The notes beneath the pieces were generated by a model that made no database searches, had not been told where the DNA came from, and saw nothing but the letters and a program-made list of their open reading frames with translations. The translations under genes and the position numbers were made by a program. DNA of 64,000 nt, from positions 1 to 64,000 of the forward strand of contig JAOUKV010000005.1 of the NCBI GenBank assembly GCA_029882355.1, read 5' to 3'. Source of the stretch: Gammaproteobacteria bacterium. GTDB lineage: Bacteria; Pseudomonadota; Gammaproteobacteria; SZUA-229. Positions 10,205 to 18,305 of the stretch are shown one piece after another (within the stretch, counting starts at the first letter, position 1; every line of letters begins with the position of its first letter).

Positions 10205-10972
10205 TTAAAAAGAAGAACTACCCGTGTTGGTTGCTACACTGTTCATTGAGTTTGATGGCGTTGTTTCAAAACTAACGACAACACGGCGGTCAAACATATA
10301 AGCGCCAAGATCACCCGCTGCTGAAATAAAATTCTTTTCGCCATATGCATTAACATTGATACGACTATCATCTATACCCTGATTGACAAAATACTCACGA
10401 ACCGATTCAAGTCGTGCAACCGACAATTGATGGTTGTCGGCTTCATTTCCCTGCCTGTCTGAATAACCATCCAGAATCAATTGAAGATCAGGCATTTCAC
10501 TGAGCAAATGCGAAATAACAGAAAGTTGTTGTGTATAAAACTTTTCGACATCAACACTGCCTGCCTTGAAATAAACATCCATACTCAAATCATTGCTGAT
10601 GATTTCCTGTATAGGGTTGATATCTTCTGGCAATTCTGTGTTACCGGATGAAGCAAGCATCACATTATCTAAACGGTCATCCTGTTTCGATGATTCAATC
10701 ATTTCGTTCAACATAGATTCCGTTTCAGCCAAATGATCAACTCCCTCAACTTCTGATTCTGAGCCTGAACGACCAGCTAAAGCACCAACAATGCCACCCA
10801 CAATAAGACCCGCTGGTCCAGCTAACAAAGCACCGCTAACTGCACCGATACTAATAGCGGTCACCTGTTTTTTATTAGTGGATATGTTTCCGTTTTCCTG
10901 ATCTGCCATAACCTGACCTGAGCCGGTTGCGATGATTGAAGCGATTGCAATTGATATAATTTTCTTTTTCAT
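10205..10972 (-). CDS. pdsO: OmpA-family protein of the sortase system (PdsO-like)
   Basis: A 255-residue envelope protein. The signal peptide is MKKKIISIAIASIIATGSG with cleavage after VMADQ. A glycine-zipper segment (residues about 35-65, GAVSGALLAGPAGLIVGG) follows, and a C-terminal OmpA-like peptidoglycan-binding domain (about 125-245) contains DGYSDRQGNEADNHQLSVAR. I chose ATG 10972 over the longer frame (11005) because it begins the signal peptide and has AGGAG 6 bp upstream. The gene lies in the dedicated sortase locus, divergent from pdsR, as expected for the family. It probably ties the system to the cell wall; this role is inferred. Confidence 0.88.
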   Translation of the reverse strand: MKKKIISIAIASIIATGSGQVMADQENGNISTNKKQVTAISIGAVSGALLAGPAGLIVGGIVGALAGRSGSESEVEGVDHLAETESMLNEMIESSKQDDRLDNVMLASSGNTELPEDINPIQEIISNDLSMDVYFKAGSVDVEKFYTQQLSVISHLLSEMPDLQLILDGYSDRQGNEADNHQLSVARLESVREYFVNQGIDDSRINVNAYGEKNFISAAGDLGAYMFDRRVVVSFETTPSNSMNSVATNTGSSSF

Positions 10973-11151
10973 GTTTATCTCCTGGTTTAAAGTCTGGCTG
11001 CTCACAAAAGATGAGATCGCCGCGTTACGGTTGTTATTAGAACAACAGGCGTTATTTCAATCTTTGGCAGTGCATGGAAAGAAAATGGACAAATTATGGA
11101 GATACAGATAAAGCACTCCACAATCTTCATAAAGTAAGGTAGATTGCAGTC
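10973..11151. promoter_or_regulatory. Divergent pdsO / pdsR promoter region
   Basis: A 179-bp gap between divergently read pdsO and pdsR. It must carry both promoters and is the natural place for a PdsR operator. I see no long inverted or direct repeat in it. Confidence 0.5.
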
Positions 11152-11844
11152 ATGGAAGAAAAAACGATTGCAATAGTTGAAGACGACACCAATCAGCGTC
11201 AGCATTATGCTGAAGCGCTACGTAACTGCGGTTATCAGGTGTTTGAATATTCTGAGCGCGCAACTGCGCTTGAAGCGTTTCAACAGGCTCTGCCTGATCT
11301 GGCGATTCTCGACATCATGCTCGGTGAAGACGTCGGTGGCGGTTTTGAAATATGCCGTTATCTTAAAGACAAAGATTCACAGTTCCCAATCATCTTTCTC
11401 ACCAGTCGCGGTGATGAGCTAGATAAAATCTATGGACTACAACTAGGTGCCTGGGATTATCAGACCAAACCGGTGTCGCTGGAATTCCTGATCACCAGAA
11501 TCAAATCGTTATTTCAGATCAAGGACAATACTTCTTCGAAAAAACACACGGCCAATATAAAAATGATTGGTGATATCAGCATTGATGAAGCCAGCATGAC
11601 AATTCAATGGAAAAATTCCCCGATTAATTTAACGCCAACAGAGTTTGATATTCTTCATGCCATTTTAAAAACACCCGAAGGCGTGAGCATCGAAGATTTG
11701 ATCAACGCAACACGCCAGGGCGTGGTCGAAGATAACACCATCAATACCCACATCCTTCACATAAGAAAGAAATTCAAAAAAGTCGACGCTGAGTTTAAAT
11801 GCATTAAAACACGCTACGGTTTTGGTTACGGTTGGCTATGTTAA
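11152..11844 (+). CDS. pdsR: Response regulator of the dedicated sortase system (PdsR-like)
   Basis: A 230-residue OmpR/PhoB-type regulator. The receiver domain (residues 5-120) has the acidic pocket VEDD, phospho-acceptor Asp near 54 in LAILDIMLG, and Lys in YQTKPVSLEF. A winged-helix DNA-binding domain follows (about 135-228) with LTPTEFDIL and HILHIRKKF. Its 3' end overlaps pdsS, so the two are co-translated. The neighbouring sortase, target and PdsO make assignment to the proteobacterial dedicated sortase regulator family firm. Confidence 0.92.
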   Translation: MEEKTIAIVEDDTNQRQHYAEALRNCGYQVFEYSERATALEAFQQALPDLAILDIMLGEDVGGGFEICRYLKDKDSQFPIIFLTSRGDELDKIYGLQLGAWDYQTKPVSLEFLITRIKSLFQIKDNTSSKKHTANIKMIGDISIDEASMTIQWKNSPINLTPTEFDILHAILKTPEGVSIEDLINATRQGVVEDNTINTHILHIRKKFKKVDAEFKCIKTRYGFGYGWLC

Positions 11845-13907
11845 GCGGCCATAAAAAAATTCGGCGACGGCTTTCACTCAGTTTGCAAATCATTGCTTTT
11901 AGCGCCGTATTCCTGATGGCGCTACCCTGGCTGGGTAATCGTTACATGAATGAAATGAAAGAATTTCTAGTTCAGGGACAGGGCGACGCGCAGTTATTAG
12001 CCGCACAGGCCATTGCCACTGTGCTGCATAATCGATCCGACCTGTTCAATGTTTCAAACGTGCCCAGTGATTCACTAATCGAAGCCAGCTCGCTTTATGT
12101 TTATCCACTGGATCAACGAATCGTGCTCGATGGTTTCGGCAGCGACTGGAATTTACTGCTCTCACAAAAAAGAGAATTCGGAGCAGAAAGTCTGGTTTAT
12201 GATCGAACCGCCGGTTCAGTTCCCGCCGCCACCTTTGGTTTATTACTGGGCGCCTACAACAAACATTTATACGGTCTGGTTAGTGTCAATGACGCCAGCC
12301 TGGTTTATCGACACCCACAATACACCCGACTCGACAGCAGCGATCAGATACGCATCGAGTTAGTTGATAAAAATGCTGAGACTAAAAGATACGTAATTAT
12401 TACCGAGGCCCCTGGTACCGCCAGCGTTTATGCCATGTCCGATGACTGGGCGAAACCTGTCACTGGTCAGCCTGTTTATAAATTGAATGCCATCTGGCGT
12501 GTAACTGAAAAGGGCTATGATGTCGAATTCCGTTTTCCTCTCGACTGGCTGAGCGACGATCAGCATTTGATGATCAGTGTTGCCGATGTCAATAGTGATA
12601 CCGAACGAAACATTGATAGCGTGGTAGCCACCCTGCCCGATGATAATGCCGGTGCTTTAAATAAATTAATCATCCGCTCACCCGAACTTGACCGAATTAT
12701 CAAAGGACTGGGTTATGCCGACGCCAACGTCTGCATCGTCGATCAATTCAGGCGTGTTCGTGCTGTCTTAGGCAGCAACGCACTTCAGAGCAAACTCTGC
12801 ACACTCACTGATAAAGTCGCACCGGATCTTGTTGCCAAAGCCCTGCTCGGAAAAAGTGACGTAGTTAGAAGCAATTTAGAATCTGGTGAAACGCTGGTAT
12901 TAGCCTCACACCCTATTTATCAGGATAAAGAAATTCACGGTGCTGTATTGGTAGAAAAAAATAGCGCCACCATTCTTTCCAAACAGGAGAATTCGCTCAA
13001 TAAAATCATTTTCGCCACCACCATCGTTTTCATCATCGCCATTGTCGGGCTTTTGTTATTCAGTAGCCTGCTGGCCTATCGAATTAGAAATCTACAAAAA
13101 GAAGTCGCCACCGCCTTTGACCTGGATGGTCGTTTAATTAAAGAGACCATCAACGCAAGCAGCAATGCCAATGATGAAGTCGGCGAACTCTCACGTGGCT
13201 TCTCAATATTATTATCGCAATTAAAAAGTTACACCGGTTTTCTTGAAAGCGTACCCAGAACCTTGCGTCATGAAATATTAAATCCTCTCAATACCATCAG
13301 CATGGCATTACAAAAAATGAACGCCGACAATGCCTTCGATGAAAAACTCATCAAAAGTGCCAATACGGCCTCAAGACAACTCGAATTAATCGTACACAGT
13401 CTGACCGAGGCTGCGCACATTGAAGATGCTTTATCTCAGGATGAAAAAGAAAGCTTCGATCTCTCAGAATTATTAACCGAGTACGTCTCCAACATAAACC
13501 TGAAACATACTGATCAAACATTCACTTACACTGGCCCCGAATCAGGTATCAGCATTGAAGGCAATGATTTAAGAATCACCCAGCTACTCGACAAGATAAA
13601 AGATAATGCTATCGACTTTGCAGATAAAGACTCTGCAATTACATTTGAATTAACTAATAACTATAAAAATCAGGCCGTCCTTAGTATTTGCAACAAAGGT
13701 CCGTTAATACCGGAAGAAATAATAAACAACCTGTGCAGTGGCATCATCTCGCATCGACAGGGGGTAATCGGTGAGCCTCACCTTGGTATTGGTTTATACG
13801 TGGCTTCAAAAATCGCAAAATATCATAATGGCATGCTGAATATATTTAATGCCAATAACAACGATGGAGTTTGTGTCGTTATTGAATTACCTGTCGTTTT
13901 GAAATAA
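11832..13907 (+). CDS. pdsS: Sensor histidine kinase of the dedicated sortase system (PdsS-like)
   Basis: A 691-residue membrane kinase. TM1 is at about residues 16-34. A large periplasmic sensor follows (about 40-385) with a carbohydrate-binding-like segment (LDQRIVLDGFGSDW near 95). TM2 is near 390-415, then HAMP. The HisKA phospho-His is near residue 478 in LRHEILNPLNT. The HATPase has the N-box DNAIDF and G-box HLGIGLYVASKIAKYHNG. Two in-frame ATGs (11832 and 11838) overlap the pdsR end; either gives a normal protein. The sensed signal is unknown. Gene order pdsR-pdsS and divergence from pdsO match the family pattern. Confidence 0.92.
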   Translation: MAMLSGHKKIRRRLSLSLQIIAFSAVFLMALPWLGNRYMNEMKEFLVQGQGDAQLLAAQAIATVLHNRSDLFNVSNVPSDSLIEASSLYVYPLDQRIVLDGFGSDWNLLLSQKREFGAESLVYDRTAGSVPAATFGLLLGAYNKHLYGLVSVNDASLVYRHPQYTRLDSSDQIRIELVDKNAETKRYVIITEAPGTASVYAMSDDWAKPVTGQPVYKLNAIWRVTEKGYDVEFRFPLDWLSDDQHLMISVADVNSDTERNIDSVVATLPDDNAGALNKLIIRSPELDRIIKGLGYADANVCIVDQFRRVRAVLGSNALQSKLCTLTDKVAPDLVAKALLGKSDVVRSNLESGETLVLASHPIYQDKEIHGAVLVEKNSATILSKQENSLNKIIFATTIVFIIAIVGLLLFSSLLAYRIRNLQKEVATAFDLDGRLIKETINASSNANDEVGELSRGFSILLSQLKSYTGFLESVPRTLRHEILNPLNTISMALQKMNADNAFDEKLIKSANTASRQLELIVHSLTEAAHIEDALSQDEKESFDLSELLTEYVSNINLKHTDQTFTYTGPESGISIEGNDLRITQLLDKIKDNAIDFADKDSAITFELTNNYKNQAVLSICNKGPLIPEEIINNLCSGIISHRQGVIGEPHLGIGLYVASKIAKYHNGMLNIFNANNNDGVCVVIELPVVLK

Positions 13908-13912
13908 ATCGG

Positions 13913-14470
13913 TTAAATTATATTTCTCGCTACTTTCTTAAAGGTCTTAAGTGCATCTGGAATTTCGATGTCCATAATCTGATCGGTGACCCACTTTTTA
14001 TCCTTCTCACCCATGACTTCGGTGACGTGCTCGCCGCAGCGTCTTCGCATCTGAAAACCGGGCTCTTTATCATCGTAGGCAAAACCGGCGTATTCCGCCA
14101 TCCGTTCATTAATCAATTGAATAAACTGGCCTTTATAGTCGACTTCTTTATCTTCGTTCACATCCCTACGGTTATCGAGCATGGTTTTGGCCAGATTCAA
14201 CGCCAGCGCAGTAATCAGCTCACGACGCTCGTCTTCTGAATACTCTTTCTCAGAGGTCATACGATCGACTACATGCACAAAAAAGCCCAGCAGCTCGGCG
14301 ACTACATCTAAACGCTGGTTATAAGTATCGGTCTGGAAGCCTTCATTTTCCAGATGCAGCACATTCGCACCGGCAATACGCCACAGATTAAAAGCCAGCA
14401 CACTGCCAGTATCTTCAGCGGTACGTTCGCGACCTTTGTCATTCCACCTGCTTTTTACTCTAATTTTCAC
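13913..14470 (-). CDS. Conserved-looking hypothetical protein (185 aa)
   Basis: I do not recognise a named domain. The protein is soluble and largely helical, with no signal peptide. It starts with a basic patch (MKIRVKSRWNDKGRER). Helices around residues 50-75 (LDVVAELLGFFVHVVDRM) and 80-105 (ERRELITALALNLAKTMLDNRRD) suggest a four-helix bundle. It ends 6 bp from the convergent pdsS. Codon use and even composition suggest a real gene. Function unknown. Confidence 0.7.
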   Translation of the reverse strand: MKIRVKSRWNDKGRERTAEDTGSVLAFNLWRIAGANVLHLENEGFQTDTYNQRLDVVAELLGFFVHVVDRMTSEKEYSEDERRELITALALNLAKTMLDNRRDVNEDKEVDYKGQFIQLINERMAEYAGFAYDDKEPGFQMRRRCGEHVTEVMGEKDKKWVTDQIMDIEIPDALKTFKKVARNII

Positions 14471-14697
14471 GATAATCTCTCATTAAATGCGGTATTACAA
14501 AACGCCCCATGCCGAACTCTATCTTAAACGCCCGTCCGGTGCGGCTTCAAGTCTCTGGGATGAATAGTATACTAATTTACTAAGGTATTAACTGAGCTAT
14601 TGCAGGTTTATTGCATAATCTATTGATATTCACCTCACTAGCTACAACACTACCTTTACCTAGAAAAATATTGCAAGAGCAATACCAACACGGCACA

Positions 14698-15339
14698 ATG
14701 AAACGATCATTAACTCCTGTTATTTTTAAAACAATGCAAACTGAGACCGGAAAAACCCCGCTGACCAGCATCCGCGAAGTCAAAGCAAATACTTTTATTT
14801 TTGAAAAAAAAGACGCGCTACCCAAAGATGTCTGCGCAGAAATGATTCGACGATTCGAAGCCAGCGAAGACGAACAGTACGAAGGCCGTGTTGGTCAAAC
14901 TGTTGCTAAAGAAAACAGCATTAAACAAACCACGGATTTAGTCACCAGCGGCAAGGAAAAATGGAAAGACCTCGACCGTGAACTGTTTCGGTCATTGAGC
15001 ACAGCAATACTGGAATTTCGCGAAACCTACCCCTTTTTCAAAGGCCCGTTCAAGGACATGGGCTACAATCTGCAACGTTATAAAGAAGGCGAGTTTTATC
15101 ACTGGCACATCGACAGCGGCAGCCACGAATTCAGTCAACGTCAATTAGTTGCGCTCTGGTATCTCAATGACGTCGAAGGCCCCGGTGGTGAAACCGAATT
15201 TGCTTTGCAGGATATTAAAGTCACACCCGAAGCTGGCAAACTGGTTTTGTTTCCGCCGTTCTGGACGCATGAGCATAGGGCGGTGACTGTTGAGAAAGGC
15301 GTCAAATATATTGCGACCACGTGGGTCGTCTTTGCCTAA
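14698..15339 (+). CDS. 2-oxoglutarate/Fe(II)-dependent dioxygenase (prolyl 4-hydroxylase type)
   Basis: A 213-residue cytosolic oxygenase. The iron ligands are HWHID near residue 135 (HxD) and the distal His near 190 in WTHEHRAVTV. A Lys/Arg for 2-oxoglutarate follows in the double-stranded beta-helix core (about 110-212, with LVALWYLND and GGETEF). The frame is open back to a TTG at 14611, but the first ATG is 14698, with a second at 14734. No strong ribosome site settles the start. The substrate is unknown. It resembles the P4Hc SMART family rather than PiuC. It is followed by the REP-like hairpins. Confidence 0.8.
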   Translation: MKRSLTPVIFKTMQTETGKTPLTSIREVKANTFIFEKKDALPKDVCAEMIRRFEASEDEQYEGRVGQTVAKENSIKQTTDLVTSGKEKWKDLDRELFRSLSTAILEFRETYPFFKGPFKDMGYNLQRYKEGEFYHWHIDSGSHEFSQRQLVALWYLNDVEGPGGETEFALQDIKVTPEAGKLVLFPPFWTHEHRAVTVEKGVKYIATTWVVFA

Positions 15340-15341
15340 CC

Positions 15342-15423
15342 GTAGGTCGGCAAGCCCTTGCCGACATGATCTTAAAAGCTTTCCCGTAATTAAACATTCG
15401 TCGGCATAGGCGTGCCGACCTAC
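15342..15423. repeat. REP-like pair of hairpins in inverted orientation
   Basis: The ends GTAGGTCGGCA (15342-15352) and TGCCGACCTAC (15413-15423) are a perfect 11-bp inverted repeat. Each arm is also its own hairpin: GTCGGCAAG/CTTGCCGAC at 15346-15365 and GTCGGCA/TGCCGAC at 15400-15419. This is the architecture of bacterial REP/BIME elements, which are mobilised in trans by REP-associated (RAYT) transposases. It lies between the oxygenase stop and the acetyltransferase start. It may also act as a transcript-end hairpin. Confidence 0.8.
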
Positions 15424-15435
15424 AAAAATCAAAGC

Positions 15436-15876
15436 ATGCTGATAACAATCAAACAGCCCAGGTCTGAAAAAGAATTCGAGGATTACTACGAACTACGCTG
15501 GCGTATTCTGCGTGACCCCTGGCAACAGCCTAAAGGTTCTGAAAAAGATGAACTGGAAAATGAAAGCTTTCACGTCATGGCTTGCGATGAAAACAACAAT
15601 GTTGCCGGTGTTGGACGATTGCATTTTAATAATGAAACAGAAGCACAGATTCGTTATATGGCAGTATCACCTGAACACATAGAACAAGGCATCGGCACAT
15701 CAATGCTCGAAGCTCTGGAAGAAAAATCCAGACTGGAACACTGTAAAACTATCGTGCTGGATGCCAGAAAAAACGCCGTAGTTTTTTATCAAAAGAAAGG
15801 TTATGAATTGTTAGGAAAGAGTCATTTGTTGTTTGGTTCTATTCAGCATTATCGAATGCTAAAATTTATCCTGTAA
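15436..15876 (+). CDS. GNAT family N-acetyltransferase
   Basis: A 146-residue acyltransferase using acetyl-CoA. The fold is recognisable from IRYMAVSPEH (strand 4) followed by the pyrophosphate-binding loop EQGIGTSMLEALEE and the C-terminal VVFYQKKGYELLGK. I start at ATG 15436 because the longer frame begins with GTG inside the REP-like repeat. The N-terminal EFEDYYELRWRILRDPW resembles the ElaA/YjcF-like branch. The substrate is unknown. The 3' end overlaps the convergent secreted-protein gene by 28 bp. Confidence 0.85.
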   Translation: MLITIKQPRSEKEFEDYYELRWRILRDPWQQPKGSEKDELENESFHVMACDENNNVAGVGRLHFNNETEAQIRYMAVSPEHIEQGIGTSMLEALEEKSRLEHCKTIVLDARKNAVVFYQKKGYELLGKSHLLFGSIQHYRMLKFIL

Positions 15877-16652
15877 ACCCTAAACAAAAGAACAATAAAA
15901 CCAATAAATGATGTAAAGAAAAAACTTGCTGAGCCTGAATCCGATGTTTCTGTATCAGCGGGAGTTGATGTTTGTATATCAGCGGGAGTTATTGTAATAG
16001 TGCCAGTCGTATTATTTGTATCATTTGTTCCCAATGTCACATCAAATATTGGTAACGGAATTCCTGTGCTCGTTGAAATGATATTACAAGAACTACTGGT
16101 ATCTATAACAACTGTAGATGTGCTACCTGATAAAGTTAACGAGCCAGAAGCAGCAGTTGTTCCGCAACCTGTTGTTACATTAGGATCAGAACTAATAATA
16201 TTCAATGTTGAATCCACAGCAAGACCTCCTTGAACATTAAAAAATAATCCAGAAATATTGAATATGGCTCCACCGGTAACTGTCGTCGTAGACAAAGTCA
16301 CTGTTTCTGTTCCACCAACCGCTAAAACGTCAATAACACCATCCGTTGTTATTGTCACATTGGTATAATCTAGATTTCCACCCGTACCCAAGTCCAGCGA
16401 ACCACCGGCACCAAATGCAAGTACTTCTCCAACTCCAAGTATGAGTGTATTGCCCTGAACGTAGGCGGTATTGGTTGCGACCGTATCAACCAGACCAGCA
16501 TCACCAAAAGTAAACGTTAGTGATTCAACAGCGGTAATCGAACCACCAGAAGGAAAACTAATAGTAAGATTACAACTGCTATCACACAAATTCTCAGCAA
16601 AGGCCGAATTGGTGAATAAAAACAGGAAGATAAAACTGAACAATGATTTCAT
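15849..16652 (-). CDS. Secreted beta-rich protein with C-terminal membrane tail
   Basis: A 267-residue exported protein of unknown function. The signal peptide is MKSLFSFIFLFLFTNSAFA. The body is Thr/Ser/Gly-rich with short beta-strand repeats (GGSLDLGTGGNLDYTNVTIT, STTTVTGGAIFNI), like part of a beta-helix. Near residue 235 comes a TP-rich stretch, then DSGSASFFFTSFIGFIVLLF and a basic end (RVYRI). That arrangement resembles GlyGly-CTERM-type sorting tails but lacks a clear glycine pair, so it may simply be a membrane anchor. ATG 16652 is preceded by GGAG; the longer frame to 16703 would bury the signal peptide. Confidence 0.7.
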   Translation of the reverse strand: MKSLFSFIFLFLFTNSAFAENLCDSSCNLTISFPSGGSITAVESLTFTFGDAGLVDTVATNTAYVQGNTLILGVGEVLAFGAGGSLDLGTGGNLDYTNVTITTDGVIDVLAVGGTETVTLSTTTVTGGAIFNISGLFFNVQGGLAVDSTLNIISSDPNVTTGCGTTAASGSLTLSGSTSTVVIDTSSSCNIISTSTGIPLPIFDVTLGTNDTNNTTGTITITPADIQTSTPADTETSDSGSASFFFTSFIGFIVLLFRVYRINFSIR

Positions 16653-16745
16653 GGTGGCTCCGTGGCGATATCCATTATTGCCATATAGAAAATATGTTAA
16701 CAAGTAAACACATGCCTATCAAGTCACTTCTATCACTAGACATAA

Positions 16746-16767
16746 ATCAATATAGCTTGATATTGAT
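16746..16767. promoter_or_regulatory. ModE-like inverted repeat upstream of modABC
   Basis: A perfect 8-bp inverted repeat with a 6-base spacer, ATCAATAT-N6-ATATTGAT. Its layout resembles the ModE operator (ATCG.TATAT-N6-ATATA.CGAT), although the CG steps are missing. It lies about 100 bp before modA, just upstream of an AT-rich stretch that could hold the promoter. No modE gene is in the window. Confidence 0.5.
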
Positions 16768-16844
16768 GAATAAAAGACAATATAAACTCTATACTATTAA
16801 AATCCTGTAGCAGCTGTTTAATTAGGCATGAAATCGTGATCACA

Positions 16845-17591
16845 ATGTACAAACTATTCCTGCTTTTATCAGCCCTGTTGATGACCAGTTCACAGAGTTA
16901 TGCTAACAATCTTAACATCGCTGTCGCCAGTAACTTTTCCCGTACCTTACAATTACTGGCTAAAGACTTTGAATCAAAAACTAATCATCGAATTCTTATT
17001 AGTAGCGCATCCACTGGTAAGCTTTATACTCAAATCAACCACGGTGCACCGTTTGATATTTTTCTAGCGGCTGACGAACACAGGCCAAACCTGCTTGTTT
17101 CTGAAGGTAAAGCTACAGCAGAATTATCACAAACTTATGCGATTGGAAAACTGGTTTTAATTTCAAATATAAAATCGGAAAAAACTTGTCGTGATGTACT
17201 CGATAATTCTTCACTAAAACGCCTCGCTATCGCCAATCCAGCAACTGCACCTTATGGTTTGGCGGCAAAACAAACTCTCGAAAAACTTCAGCTTTGGCAA
17301 ATACTCAAGCCCAAACTGGTGACGGGAGAAAATATTGCACAAAGCCTACAATTTGTCTCAACCGGTAATGCAACCGCTGGTTTTGTTGCACAATCTATGC
17401 TGATGCATGTCACTAAAGTAAATACCATCTGCAAATGGGAAGTGCCTGCGGAGATGCACGAACCCATCAAACAAAAAATGCTAGTATTAGCAAACGCATC
17501 GAATAAACCCGCAGTCAAAGCATTCTGGCAATACATGCAAAGCGATGAAGCAAAAACAATTATAAAAAATAGCGGCTATGATCTGCCTTAA
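16845..17591 (+). CDS. modA: Molybdate ABC transporter, periplasmic binding protein
   Basis: A 248-residue substrate-binding protein for molybdate or tungstate. The signal peptide is at residues 1-20 (YKLFLLLSALLMTSSQSYA). The mature N-terminus NLNIAVASNFSRTLQLLA carries the oxyanion-binding Ser/Asn region. It also has STGKLYTQINHGAPFDIFLAAD, the family signature, and ANPATAPYGLAAKQTLE. ATG 16845 is preferred over the in-frame GTG at 16836. It is the first gene of modABC, with a 36-bp gap to modB. Confidence 0.95.
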   Translation: MYKLFLLLSALLMTSSQSYANNLNIAVASNFSRTLQLLAKDFESKTNHRILISSASTGKLYTQINHGAPFDIFLAADEHRPNLLVSEGKATAELSQTYAIGKLVLISNIKSEKTCRDVLDNSSLKRLAIANPATAPYGLAAKQTLEKLQLWQILKPKLVTGENIAQSLQFVSTGNATAGFVAQSMLMHVTKVNTICKWEVPAEMHEPIKQKMLVLANASNKPAVKAFWQYMQSDEAKTIIKNSGYDLP

Positions 17592-17627
17592 ATCATGAAG
17601 TGCACTGGATAATATAGAATCAAACCT

Positions 17628-18305
17628 ATGGATTTATTTCCCGGCTTTGGCCCTCTACTTCTTACCGTAAAACTTGCAACTATCACGACGCTGATTTTGC
17701 TTATCATCGGCACACCCATCGCCTGGTGGTTGAGCACTACCCGCCTTCGAATTAAACCGCTCATAGAAACCATTGTGGCATTACCCATCGTATTGCCGCC
17801 TACTGTTATGGGCTTCTATCTGCTGATTTTATTAAGTCCACAGGGCACCGTCGGCAACTGGTGGTTAGAGATGACCGGTGAGACACTGACCTTCAATTTC
17901 ACCGGACTGGTCATCGCTTCCGTTCTGTATAGTTTTCCTTTTGTAGTGCAACCCCTGCAAAGCGCTTTTGAAAGCGTGGGTCGCGATTTGATGGAGGCTG
18001 CGCATACGCTGGGCGCCAGACCACTGGACGCTTTTTTCAGCATTGCTATGCCTTTGGCAAAGCGCGGTTTTCTTACAGCTACCGTGCTTGGCTTTGCCCA
18101 TACGCTAGGTGAGTTTGGTGTGGTACTGATGGTGGGTGGCAACATCCCAGGAGAAACTCGCGTGATCTCTATCGCGATTTACGATCATGTTGAAATGCTC
18201 GAATACGGTAAAGCCCATATGCTCTCGGCTATCCTGTTAGGCTTTGCTTTTCTGGCCATGCTGCTAATGTACACAGTTAACCATAAGCAGGCGTATAAAC
18301 CATGA
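17628..18305 (+). CDS. modB: Molybdate ABC transporter, permease
   Basis: A 225-residue inner-membrane permease with five to six helices. The cytoplasmic coupling loop is EAAHTLGARPLDAFFSIAMPLAKRG (EAA motif, about residues 124-147). N-terminal LTVKLATITTLILLIIGTP and VALPIVLPPTVMGFYLL are typical of ModB. Its stop overlaps modC's ATG (4 bp), showing translational coupling. It supplies molybdenum for Moco enzymes, none of which is in this window. Confidence 0.95.
   Translation: MDLFPGFGPLLLTVKLATITTLILLIIGTPIAWWLSTTRLRIKPLIETIVALPIVLPPTVMGFYLLILLSPQGTVGNWWLEMTGETLTFNFTGLVIASVLYSFPFVVQPLQSAFESVGRDLMEAAHTLGARPLDAFFSIAMPLAKRGFLTATVLGFAHTLGEFGVVLMVGGNIPGETRVISIAIYDHVEMLEYGKAHMLSAILLGFAFLAMLLMYTVNHKQAYKP

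Noticed and set aside
14611-14697. TTG-initiated N-terminal extension of the 2OG oxygenase.
   Set aside because: No ribosome site, and the added residues are low-complexity and unrelated to the fold.
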